This document shows positions 24,068 through 34,159 of a stretch of 64,000 nucleotides of DNA, in pieces. The notes beneath the pieces were generated by a model, which saw nothing but the letters and a program-made list of their open reading frames with translations, was not told the origin of the DNA and made no database searches. Position 1 is the first letter of the stretch, and the number at the start of each line of letters is the position of its first letter. Source of the DNA: Haemaphysalis longicornis (taxonomy: Eukaryota; Arthropoda; Arachnida; Ixodida; Ixodidae); contig CM023448.1 in the NCBI GenBank assembly GCA_013339765.2, positions 327,823,441 to 327,887,440 of the forward strand. The letters run 5' to 3'. A program made the position numbers and the translations under genes.

Positions 24068-24370
24068 CTCCGTTCTTCTCTCCCACAGCTGTGTGCAACA
24101 CTCTCACTCCGGCTCATTAGCATACCACAGCTGGCGCGCTTGTTTGGGCGCGCTTCGCTGCGTAACGCTGCATTAACAACTGCTCCGGCGCGCGCAAGTA
24201 CGCGCATGCGCGACGCACACCACCTGCGCATGTGCAACTCTCCCCCGTTCTTCTCTCCGACAGCTGTGTGCAACACTCACTCCGTCGTATTAGCATAACA
24301 ACAACAGCTGCGCGCGCGCTTCGCTCCGCTCGCGTCTGCTCCGGTGCGCAAGTGCGCGCATGCGCGACTC
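24068..24370 (+). repeat. Tandem duplication, about 176-bp period
   Basis: CGTTCTTCTCTCC-ACAGCTGTGTGCAACACTC begins at 24070 and again at 24246. Both units end in a GCGCATGCGC-type palindrome, which resembles an NRF-1 binding site. The array leads directly into a core-promoter-like sequence. Confidence 0.8.
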
Positions 24371-24405
24371 TCCTCCGCTGTCTCCTCTCCTTCGGGCGCT
24401 GTGAA

Positions 24406-24438
24406 TATAAAGCGGGTAGCGCGCTGCGGCGGTTCAGT
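24406..24438 (+). promoter_or_regulatory. Core-promoter-like TATA box and TCAGT initiator
   Basis: TATAAA at 24406-24411 and TCAGT at 24434-24438 put the initiator A 30 bp after the first T of the TATA box, standard spacing for arthropod pol II promoters. It sits in a repeat-like block bounded by GATGCGACGCATC-type palindromes (about 23997 and 24613). No coding sequence is recognised downstream. Confidence 0.5.
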
Positions 24439-24795
24439 CAGCGCTCGCTCTCGTTCGACTCCGCGTGACTTTGCTTGACGACTCCGTGCTTGACTTGATT
24501 CTTCCGATGAAGACGTGATGGAAGCGACGGTCCCTTCAGCGAGTGCTCTGACACAATCCAATACCAGCGTCAGCGCAAACGCTCAAGGCTACGTTACGAC
24601 CAATTGAACCCCCCGATGCGTCGCATCACATCAAGGTTCCCTCGCGAGAAGATGGGCGTAATTTTTTTTATTTGTCGTGTTTTGTTAGTTCAGAATGAAT
24701 GAGTTCGTATACCTTTGTTCAAAATTTTGTCTCACCTGGGCTGTGGGCTAAACAGTTTCACTGGTCCTCTACCTACAGACTAGAATAGCGCGCGA

Positions 24796-24801
24796 TTTTT
24801 T

Positions 24802-24868
<67 letters not shown>

Positions 24869-24871
24869 TTA
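24796..24871. repeat. (TTTA)n microsatellite
   Basis: Uninterrupted TTTA units, directly followed by AACAGCGAAGCTTCG. A second array lies about 560 bp downstream. Confidence 0.95.
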
Positions 24872-25100
24872 ACAGCGAAGCTTCGTAGTATGTCGTTGGC
24901 GCAGTTCAAAATACCGAGAAATCACCGAGCGCGCGCACGTGAGCGCGAACCTCGCGGCGACCGCCCCGCAGTTAACAAAACCAAGAAAATGGCTAGCGCT
25001 TTTGCGTGCGTGCCCTGCGACGACTTCCCAGCATCCCCTGCACATGTTTGTCAAGCCAGGCATACCCACTAGGAAGACGGGCCATGATTGGCCAAAAAGA

Positions 25101-25199
25101 AAAACTCCAGCGTTTACCGTAATCGTGGGAACACGTGCTCGGAACGAGAAAGACTCCAGCATCCGCCATAATCGTAGTAACACTTGCTCGGAACGAGAA
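25101..25199 (+). repeat. 49-bp tandem duplication
   Basis: ACTCCAGC starts at 25104 and 25153; both units end GCTCGGAACGAGAA. Two units only. Confidence 0.8.
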
Positions 25200-25427
25200 G
25201 CACACGTCATAGCGTACGCCCCTCTAAGGTGATGACCAATGATTATCACTGCTAGAAAAATGAAAGAAGCTCACACTTATAGAAACGAAGATGGAGTAAA
25301 TTTCGTTGCAGCAGCGAAGAAGAAGCAAATTGGCTTTAATCGGGGACTTAACCCTTCGTTATGGTCGTAAAGGTTGCGTACAGCTTCTCTACCTTCAAGT
25401 CTCACGCGTTAGTGCGAGCTTCCTCCA

Positions 25428-25437
25428 TTTATTTATT

Positions 25438-25496
<59 letters not shown>

Positions 25497-25499
25497 TTT
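25428..25499. repeat. (TTTA)n microsatellite
   Basis: TTTA units with one early irregularity. Open frames through it are artefacts of the repeat. Confidence 0.95.
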
Positions 25500-25979
25500 G
25501 GCTTTTTGCTATCAGTTGTAGATCCTTTGTCGAGTTATTTTCGCGCCTGCGCTTTACCCACTTTCATGTCAAACTCCCATAACATTTAGTTGAATGAGAA
25601 CCAAGTTTCGAATTAGGTTGCTAATTAGGGGGAACACCGACAACTCGGCTATTGGCAAACGTTGTTAGGATGAGAAGAAGGAGGAGGAGTCATCATTGCA
25701 TCCTCACAGGTCACCAAAAGGCCCAAACTTAGGCTCAAGTTCACAGAGTGCACCAAGACACATCCCTCGGAAGGCAGGGGTAATGCCGAGACAACGGCTG
25801 TTCATGTCTGCGTGCGAGCCCGCGAACCCTTTTGTTCCGTAGGAACAACAAACCTTCTGTGTTTCAAATTCACGACCCCACCCGTCTTTTTTGCTCAGTT
25901 ATAACTTGTAAGCCGCGGGACTCGGCAGCTTCGTTCTCCTGGCACGTACGTTAGCCTAATCACCACCGCTCTAATTTAG

Positions 25980-26540
25980 AACAGAACGCGAGTCAAGGGG
26001 AGTTCCGCAATTCCGGATGGCGGCACTACCGGAGGGATGTAGAGCGATAATGTAAAATGGAAAAGAAGGAGATTAACCCCACAAAGGTGTGCTTTACTCG
26101 GCTGCACTGAAATAGGAAAAAATGGAGACAAAAAGAGAAGACGAAGGACAGGAAGAGAGAATAAGGAGAAAATAAATATGATATCTACTGATGGATCTTC
26201 AAGAACACGTGAGCATCTCTTCCTCACGAGCCTGAGGTTCATCCCAAAGTGCACGCCTTTCTCCGGCTCTAGAAGACCGCAACAAAGCGTTCTTCCCTTG
26301 TCCCTCCGTGCTTTTTTGAGCTCTATATATGTGGCGGAAAGGATGCCGCCAAGCGAGAAGACCAGCGTCCGGCTTCCAAAACGGTGATGGAGTCGAGAAT
26401 ACGCGGCAATTGACTCCCGCCGATCATCTTCTTCCTCGCTTCGTGCTGACACCTCTGCCGGCCCGCCATTATATATAGGGCTCCTGTGCTGCCCAGGCGG
26501 CGCTGTACGCAGGAGGCCAAACCGACTTCTGGGTAGTACT
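25980..26540 (-). mobile_element. Possible solo LTR (uncertain)
   Basis: On the minus strand a TATATATAATGG box (about 26475) is followed by a GC-balanced transcribed-like region, then AGTAAAGCACAC and GTTAATCTCC, a layout like a retrotransposon LTR. A long minus frame crosses it, but its hydrophobic end is not a known domain. I cannot find matching TG...CA ends or a target duplication. Confidence 0.25.
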
Positions 26541-27039
26541 TCCGGTTAGTACAAAGCTGCGAGGGTACCAGGATAACGTGTTTGCAAAAGCAAAATTAGC
26601 TCAATACTCCCTATTGTTTTGCGACATGCTATCCACCTCATCTCCGGCGCGTCCAATCTCTTCCGGCGATCAACCTGGCACAAGGGAAAAACCAAGCGCT
26701 AAAAACGTTTACAGCGCCGAGGAAACTGCTGGGGCGGTGACGGCACTCTGCCACTCGTAGGTTCACCGATAGTCGTATGAAGGGGAATTTGAAGTGAGAG
26801 GTTCTTGTTTAAACTAATACACTTGGTGAAAAGGACTTTTTCAACAACCTCCGATAAAAAAAAAAAACAGTAACGCAATCAGCGGCGATCGTGCCTAAAT
26901 ATCAGCGAATCCGGCGGACCGCGCAGGCCCGTATTCTGCGGTACGCCGCGCTTTCGCGAACCTGTGAATTTATGCCTGCACTTCGCATCTTCCTCCCGAG
27001 TGAGGCGGGCTCCGAGGACACCGAGCTGTAGTCTGCACC

Positions 27040-29320
27040 CAGCGATGACAGCACTGACGGCGACTTCGAGTTTGTTCTCGGGAAGAAGGCGAAAAGAAGG
27101 CTGCGGGCAGCGGCTTCACGGTCGACTGGAGCGTCCTTAACGTCGAGCGCATCTACTATAACTACCCCGGCAAGGCTCCCTGTTCATACCGTCTTGTTTC
27201 ATGCCAAAGGTGGGGTATTTGAGTAAGCTGCTGTGGGAGTTGGAGGAGGGCTATGTTGAAGAGCAAGGATGACAAGACTGCTCCTTCCCGGCAAGGCCCC
27301 CTATTCATACCGTGTTGTTCGTGCCGAAGCTGGGGTATTTGAGAATGCGGCTGTGGGAGTTGGAGGAAGGCTACGTTGAAGAGCAAGGGTGACAAGATCG
27401 CTCCGTGAGGGGTTCATACATGGATGACATTTTTATTGGTGCGGAGGCGACATCTCCCAGATGAAGCTCCGCGGTACGGTCAGTTAAAAAAGGAACGGAT
27501 GTAATTATAGGCCCGCTGGCCTACTTTCAGTGCTTCAAGGTTACTCAGGATTGCTGCATGGGGAGGCTTGGTCGACAGCTTTTTGAAGATCAACAGCGGC
27601 CGTGTCCATTCGGGAGGGAGGGGTAATGATGTCATGAAGTAGTTGTAGGTAGACGCCTTGGACTGATAGCCGCGAGCGGAAACCAACCCACCTTCGACAC
27701 CCCACCCCCACCTTCGACACAGTTTGTACGCGGACGACATTACCCTTTGGACTTCTGGAGGAAGCGATGCCCAGAATTGAAGAAACACTTCAAACCGGTG
27801 CAAACATGGTCCTCACTTGCCGCGACTCAAGCAGGCTCACTTGTTCCACGGCGAAATCCGTGCCACTAATTCTCCCCCCGCCTCGCGTGTAAACCCCCAG
27901 CCCTCCTACTATCACTATAACTCTCGGTCCAGAGCGAAATTCCAACTGGGCCCCTGATAAAGGTGCTAGGGCTCTCAATACAACAAAATCGCGCGAGCTC
28001 CCAATACCTCACTCAAGTAAACGCCCAAATCACTCAACCCATTGGCCTTCTCCGACGCATCGCTCCCCGGCATAAGGGCCTCAAAGAAGCAAAACGCCTT
28101 CATTCAAGCTTTCATTATCAGTCGCCTCAGCTTCTCCCTCCCGTACCTCAATCCCACCCGTGCAGAACTTGACAAAGTAAACCGCCTGTTGCGTAAAGTC
28201 TACCGAGATGCCCTACAGGTACCTCACAGCACTTCCACTGGCAAACTAGAACAACTTAGTATCCACAATAGCGCTGGGAACTTAATGAGGCCCATCTAAT
28301 GAATCAATATTCTCGTCTAGCATCATCCCCTACGGGACTAATAATTCTCCCTCGATTACACATCCGCATCCCCATCTTTACTAATTCTGCCCACCCGATT
28401 CCCCCTACCATTCGAGACAATATCCTAACCCGGCCACTACCCCGCAACATGCACCCACAAACCACGTCTCTCGTAGGGAAGAACGCGCTCGTTACCTTGC
28501 AGAAAAATACCCCATCAAATCGACAACCCGCTATGTGGATGCCGCTAGCTATTGGCAGTCATCAACAGTCCTAACTCCCCCCCCTCAAATCTCTCACCAT
28601 CCGCACTCACTTACCTACTTAGGCGGAAGAGGCGGCAGTAGCGCTAGCCCTTTTTCAGAGCCCTACCCCGAAAGTCATCTTGTCCGATTCTCAATCTGCT
28701 ATACGGAACTTTGCCCGAGGGCGCATATCAGCCAAAGCTCTCACGATTCTTCTGCGCCATCCCCCCTAAACGTCGTGTGGACTCCTGAAAACACCCGCTT
28801 AGGGGGTAACGAGGTGGCCCACACAGCAGCTCGAGACCTTACTGCCCGAGCAGGCCCTTCTGTTACCCCTAACCACGGAGCGCAATCCACTCGAGATAGC
28901 CTTATTAAGTACGCTGCTATTAGCGCGCACTACCGCCTCCTCCACCTGAAATGCCTCCCCAGACCACTGCTCACTTTCTCCAAAGGAAGAACGCTTGTGG
29001 CGGCTCCCCTTCAAACTAATACCCTTCCGTGCCGCGCACAGCTTCATCGCATATACCCCGATCAGTACCCATCACCCCTATGCCCACACTGCGGAGATGT
29101 CGACACCATCTGCCACACTATGTGGGCGTGCCCTCGAAACCCCTTACCACTAATCCCCTGTATTGATCAATGGGAGGCGGCGTTGGGCGGCTCTAACCCC
29201 GGGGTCCAGAAAGCCTTGGTAGAGCGTGCTGCCGAAGTCACCGCTGGGATGCGCCCAGTGGCCACCACCCGCCCCTAAATTGCCTACTGCAATAAAGGTT
29301 ATTCCTTCTCCTCCTTCGTT
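27040..29320 (+). mobile_element. Rearranged LINE: ORF1 start, inverted reverse transcriptase, then RNase H and 3' end
   Basis: Three pieces lie in a row. At 27046-27215 (+) is an ORF1-like start (G-K-K-A-K-R-R then H-T-V-L-F). At 27630-27200 (-) is reverse transcriptase around motif B (L-S-P-L-L-F-N). From about 27715 (+), L-Y-A-D-D at 27726-27740 is the catalytic motif C, followed by thumb, a weak RNase H with W-T-P-E-N and G-N-E (28780-28815), a Cys/His C-terminus (C-P-H-C...C-H-T-M-W-A-C, 29079-29133), a final W-E-A-A-L block and AATAAA at 29291-29296. Motifs A/B and C now lie on opposite strands, so no polymerase can be made. Frameshifts are present throughout. Confidence 0.75.
27169..27410. 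repeat. 121-bp tandem duplication across a LINE inversion junction
   Basis: CCCGGCAAGG starts at about 27166 and 27287. Each unit contains an ORF1 piece (H-T-V-L-F, plus strand) joined to a reverse-transcriptase motif B piece (L-L-F-N, minus strand). Confidence 0.8.
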
Positions 29321-29329
29321 CCGGAGTCC

Positions 29330-30350
29330 CCGAACGACAACCTCAGGATGCTCAATCGGCAAGCAATTTCTGTTTCCTTGGAAGCTATTCCGTCGGGGAA
29401 AATTCCGGAGGTCAGAATCAACACATGAAAGAATATTTTGGCTATAAACGTCGAGCACTCAGCTACAGTTCAAACGTTACATCAACTGACGATGCTGGGA
29501 GAAATGAAAGTTCATGCCTACATATCTAGAGGCCAAGGCGCTTTCGTGGGCGCCGCCTATGATGTCGACGTCTCCATTCCAGATGCCGTCTTACCCATTC
29601 TCATTAAACCACCCACGGAAGACGCGACCATCAAGCAGGTCACTCGTCTGGGAAAATGACGCTGCGTTAAGCTTGTGTTTCAAGGTGACTGATCTCGGCA
29701 CACGTGAAGGTTGGTCACTTTCGGCACGCAGTTCGATCTTTGGTGCTGAAACCATTACAGTGCCACAAATGCCTGAGTATCGGCCATGTAGGCAGCGTTT
29801 GTGGACGCGCCACTGTATGCTCCAAATGTTCTGGGCCTCACAATGTCAAAGCTTGCACCGTAGGTGTCCTTAAATGTTCCAACTGTCAAGGTGCACACGA
29901 CGCCTTTTCGAAGACTTGCCCTCGCCCAAAAGAGGAACAGAAGGTTTTGTTTGAAGCAAATGGAAAAAGACCACTCGTCACATAAAGACGCAGAAGCAAA
30001 AGTGCGACGACGCAGACGATCGCGACGGCCGTAGGTCATCGAGCGCTGCCGTGACAAAGGACGGCCACGACGTCCCACGGGAGGATCCCCCAGCGTCACA
30101 GGCACTGCCTCCGCCACCGCCCGAGTCGCTACCTCCACCTGCATCACCACCACCAGCGGAGTCAACAAGCTGCTTGGCCGCAGCTTCAACTGGAAAAGCC
30201 AACACAACTGGGAAGTCTGCCCAACCGGCGGAGGATTGGCCCAGGCTGCCGTCTCTGTCACCTGCAGAGCCCCGACGGGAGGATCACCGACTTCCAATGC
30301 CTCTTCGAAGAAAGAAGATATGCAAGTCAAAGAAGATATGCATATGAAGA
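29330..30350 (+). mobile_element. LINE ORF1 (gag-like) remnant with three zinc knuckles
   Basis: A nucleic-acid-binding ORF1 protein can be followed in order. An N-terminal region (29335-29655) has one in-frame TGA near 29427. After frameshifts there is a Cys-rich part (29757-29925) with C-H-K-C-L-S-I-G-H...C, C-S-K-C-S-G-P-H...C and C-S-N-C-Q-G-A-H...C. A proline-rich tail follows (30080-30300, another frame). ORF1 proteins of I/R1/Jockey-group LINEs bind the element RNA. It starts right after the 3' end of the preceding LINE in the same direction. No ORF2 follows. Confidence 0.75.
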
Positions 30351-30890
30351 TATAAATACCACATTACACATTGAATGACGTGGCATGGCTTCGTTCTAGG
30401 GTACCTCTCGACCGAGATACTGCAGGTCACCTGCCTTACACAAGCACTGCGTCGAGTTTATGAAGAATTCAACAAGCGTTCCAAGCATTCTAACAAATGT
30501 TCTGATTCCACTTCTGGCTGGTTTCTTAAACCTGCCTTGCTTGGTGTGCTTGTTAACAAAGAGGCAATCCCCGAAAGGTACCTGTTACTTCGAGCACATC
30601 GTCGGCACATGAGAAACATGGCCATTGAAGCCGTTAAATGTTACGGAAGCCTGCTATGACTTTTTAAGCGGATCAGACAGCCTCTCTCATGAAGGGTGGA
30701 ACCCGGTCCCTTTCCTTCTCGTTCCAGATTATGTCTGCCCTGAGGAACCGAACCTTCCTGCCCGCGTTATAGTGCCGATGCGATAGGCCTCTCACCATAG
30801 TGGGATAATGGCGTCACAGGTAATGATGATGATGATGGTAAACACGACAAGGATGCATACCCACTCAGGGGATTGGCCAAGAAGAATTTT
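30351..30890. other. Unassigned tail of the ORF1 remnant
   Basis: No domain recognised. An ATG-repeat (GATGATGATGATGG, about 30822) resembles the tails of the LINE and SINE families seen elsewhere. Confidence 0.35.
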
Positions 30891-30892
30891 TA

Positions 30893-30912
30893 AATATATA
30901 TATATATATATA

Positions 30913-30993
<81 letters not shown>
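30893..30993. repeat. Compound (TA)n(GA)n microsatellite
   Basis: About 70 bp of TA followed by about 31 bp of GA, immediately beyond the 3' end of a minus-strand LINE fragment whose TTTATT lies at 31005-31010. Confidence 0.95.
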
Positions 30994-30997
<4 letters not shown>

Positions 30998-30999
30998 TA

Positions 31000-31300
31000 T
31001 ATCCTTTATTGTGGCAGGAAGACTCTACGTCAAAGGGGGAAGCTGGGAGTAAAAGGTGGGGTGTTCGTGCCTTCGGATATCTTGAAGGTGGACAATTCTC
31101 ACAGAAACGGGCTCCTTAAGAAGGCGGGAGAGGCCACGTGGGGTGAGGAGAGTAGGCTCACGGCTCTAAACTGCTCGCGCCAGACCGATTTTTAGAGAAA
31201 AGTGTGCCATTAAAGCCAGCATGGAGGGCTCCAGTGCATGAGGGTCGGTGTATAAGGAGGAGGCATTTGGAGGAGGCTTGAAGGTCCTGTAGCCTCCTCC
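31000..31300 (-). mobile_element. 5'-truncated LINE 3'-end fragment
   Basis: On the minus strand AATAAAGG (31010-31003) precedes a TATC/TCTC tail, the layout of the other LINE 3' ends here. Upstream is a short C-terminal-like frame (31370-31158). Too short for a family call. Confidence 0.5.
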
Positions 31301-32490
31301 AAATAAGGCTTACGAAAGTGATGACGATGCGGCGCTCATAAGTGTGCCATAACCCATGCATCGTCATCAAAAAGGAGCACTGCCTTTATTTCGGGAATCG
31401 CAACGATGATGGGCATGAAGACTCCAGTGAGCTAATTACAATGATATCAATTTTAACGCTAGCTTCCAAAAACTTGGTTACATATTTAGAAAGACAGATG
31501 CAGCAGTGGCGCCTCACGAGCCCATTTCTTGCCGGGTCCTTATGACTTCACGGGGAATTGTTTGCGCGATCGGCGGCCGCTGATCAAATCCACTGCCAAG
31601 AAACAAGACTGCGCGATTGTAGCGGGGCCTTTTACCCGTTTATCATACACTATATAGTTGTATATTGCCGTAATGGCCCCATTAAAACGAAATTCCAGAT
31701 ATTCGCTTGCGTGGAGCCGATAACACGTGTCTCAGATGTTTATTCACCATTCACCCCAATCGAGAATGTTTCGGAAGGTAAAAATAGTTTCCGATCTTCT
31801 TTAAGACTACCCCTAGGAGAAGGATTGAAACTCAAGGCTTAGAGGTGAAACGGCTTGCGCATAAACGTCCAGGTAGCAAAAGTTTCCTCTGAGCTTGAAC
31901 CTGCACTGCAACTTCATCGGCGGCCGGTTACCATAGGGCATGCTTCTTGACTTATCTTCACCGATCGCTTTCGCGCTCTTGCGGGAATTTACGTCAGCAT
32001 TTTCTGGGTGGCTCTTTTAAAGGACCAGGTTATTCGGTAATTTCTGGGTGGCACCAGCGGCGTGTAGCATTCGATGGCCACCTTGCGATGTCAGCAATGA
32101 TAGCTGGCCAAACTAGACTGTTCTTAAATGGAACCACTATAGAGTGTGGTGAGAAAAAAACAGATAATACATCAAAATAAAGTTTCCACAGGCAATTCAA
32201 AAATCGAATCATGACAACAAAGCGCAGCGCACTTCTTTAAAAGCATATATGCTTCCGAAAACGTTTGAAGGAGCAAGCCAGTAAGCAAGGAACCGAGCAG
32301 CCAAGCCAGCAAGCAGCTATTCCTAGCGCGTGGCTCCTATCCATTCTTGCCCTCCGTGTCAGTTTGCGGGTACACAGGAATAGGAAGATTCAAAACTCCT
32401 GCAGAAAGTGAGCCATTGAAGGTACCGATTTATTAAAATTCTCTGAAAACTGATAGACTCCTACCATAGATAGTCTCCTACAAAAAAGAA
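31301..32490. other. Unassigned intronic sequence before exon 1 donor
   Basis: No repeat family, RNA gene or conserved frame recognised. Confidence 0.4.
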
Positions 32491-32635
32491 AATCTTACGG
32501 TATGCTTGAGGACAAATTACCCAAGAAAGTGCTGAAAATCTCAAGGCAAAGGTTGAAGACGAGGCCTTGGGGGAACCTCAAGACGAAGTCTCCAAACAAA
32601 GCCTCGACAGCGTGTGACGAGCACAGGAAGCCTAC

Positions 32636-32899
32636 TTTGGTGACGGCGATGTCCAGGGCCGGCTTAGCGATGCGGTAGTCGAAGCTCCGCAGGAGGTCCT
32701 TGCTCAGGATGAATGTGGACATGATCTTGGCCAGGAAGCGTCCCTCTGCATCAACGAAGCGCGTGTCCCAGCCAGTACGGTTGCGCACCGGCTCACCGCC
32801 CAGCTCCAGTTCCTCGTAGTCCGGCGTGGCCGGGCTGTCGTCCTCGGGCAGCGCTCGCGCCGACAACAGTACGGCGCCCACCAGAGCCCAGCCTCGCAT
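32636..32899 (-). CDS. Signal-peptide exon, proposed exon 1 of the same receptor
   Basis: An 88-codon open segment begins with ATG at 32899. Residues 1-18 form a signal peptide with an AVLL core ending in ALP, followed by an acidic linker and one N-glycosylation site (NRT at 40-42). The last part contains AKPALDIAVTK. I read this as the start of an ANF-receptor domain, where family members have a P-A-[VL]-[ED]-[LI]-A helix before a V-[RK]-A segment. The split at AAA|GTAGGC leaves phase 0, and the exon starting at 990 continues with V-R-A-L-Y-P-H, giving a sensible family junction. The frame stays open past this donor to TAA at 32497-32495, and a second, stronger-looking donor (GTAAGA) follows position 32499. 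A longer first exon is therefore possible, but the extra 45 residues have no counterpart in the domain. Upstream DNA is CpG-rich. Secretory start: fairly sure. Same gene as 990-691: an inference needing RNA evidence. Confidence 0.6.
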
Positions 32900-33260
32900 C
32901 GTGCCGACTGCCGCCGACCGCCGCGTGCTTCTGTTGCAGCGCCGCTTCCGGGCATCCGGCGCGCATCGCCATCTCTCCCCTGTTCCCTTCTTGCTGCCCT
33001 CCTCCGGCTCGCTTCTGCACTTTTCCCATCCACCGGCCGTTCTAATGTTCCCGTCTGCGCGTGCGCTTCAAGGACGCTCACCGGTAGACAACGTGCGGGC
33101 CGGCTCCCGTTCTTCCCTTCGCCCTCATCCCTCGCCCCGTTTTACTTTTCGCGCGTATCCGGGCTGGCAGCGTTGCCTGGGCGAAATTGGGGACCTGTTG
33201 CTGGCATGAACAGCGCGGCTTTATTAACTGACAGCGTAGACCCGGAGTGCCTTTCCTGAA
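32900..33260 (-). promoter_or_regulatory. CpG-rich 5' flank and probable promoter of the signal-peptide exon
   Basis: Sequence upstream of the ATG is strongly GC- and CpG-rich compared with the AT-rich flanks beyond 33.3 kb. A TCAGT arthropod-type initiator lies on the minus strand at 33231-33227, with no clear TATA box 30 bp upstream. A TATA-less, initiator-driven start would give a 5' UTR of about 330 nt. The transcription start is inferred only. Confidence 0.35.
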
Positions 33261-33316
33261 GAATGCGTCTCAACTCTGCTTTCCTTCATTCAGGACGTTT
33301 TCTTTGATCTCGGAGT

Positions 33317-34159
33317 CCACTCGGCAGGGTTTTCAGGATATCAGAAGGAAAAGTCGCCTAGAAATTGCCGACAGTAGCCAAAAAAGTCGCCACTTTAAAG
33401 TGAATGTTTAAAAAGGAGCAAGAAAAGTCCCTATTTTCAGCAAGGCGATGCTAGTAAGTTCGTTTTGATTACCTTCGCAAAAAAAAATTACAAATTCTGA
33501 GTAGAAAACCGTACTCCACATTCTATTCGTTTGCTGTGGTGCGGGAAAGCGACAGTGGTTGACTACGGTCTACAAAGAAGTAAAATACGCAGGTTTAGGT
33601 AAAGCATTCAAAGAATATGAATGACTTGGAATGGGCGTATGCTGCACACCATGTTTTACCAGTTTCGCTGCCTCTTTACCTACACTTCACAGCAATCTGC
33701 ATGATATCTCAAGCTCCGGTAAACTACTGAAGCATTACACTTTACACGATGGCGTTACTTGAATGGTTGGACGCTATTTATGCGACATCAGGTGCAGGAT
33801 ATTGAAAAGAGCAAAGCAAATTTCGATTTGGGCCGGTAAGTAGCGCTGTACGGTGGTGTGTTTGAGTGACCATTTTTTGGGACCTGTTCTAGACTTTGCC
33901 AGATAACCGTCGTCTGCCTAAAAGTTTGTTCTTCTCTGCTTGTTCAGTTTGCCTCAATGGCTGAAATGCACTCAAATGTCATATAAGGCCCCTTTGTAGA
34001 AACTGCGGCATCGGAAGGGCCCGGAAATAAAGAAAATCCCCAATGCTCAAAGGATCCAGAATGTAGCCGAGTCGCCACACTGCAATTTCCGTTGCCACGA
34101 GTCTCGAAAAGTCGCTAGTTTGGCGACAAATCGTCAGACCTGGCAACCATGCCACCCGT
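33317..34159. mobile_element. Probable non-autonomous hAT-like element
   Basis: The ends start CAGGGTTTTCAGG at 33325 and, reversed, CATGGTTGCCAGG at 34151. Both continue to GTCGCC. The 8 bp outside are CCACTCGG (left) and CCACCCGT (right), six of eight identical, as expected for a decayed hAT duplication. The inner 827 bp encodes nothing recognisable. Confidence 0.45.

Larger units (their letters stand above)
991..32635 (-). other. Proposed 31.6-kb first intron of the receptor gene
   Basis: If the exons at 32899-32636 and 990-691 belong together, everything between is one intron. The donor is AAA|GTAGGC and the acceptor GCGCAG (or CCGACAG at 1012-1013). The interval contains only transposon remnants, microsatellites and unassigned sequence, with no other exon-like conserved frame that I can recognise. 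An unrecognised short exon inside it cannot be excluded. Confidence 0.5.

Noticed and set aside
27600..29320. Simple twin-primed LINE 5' inversion
   Set aside because: ORF1 sequence in forward orientation lies left of the inverted part, so the simple model is insufficient.
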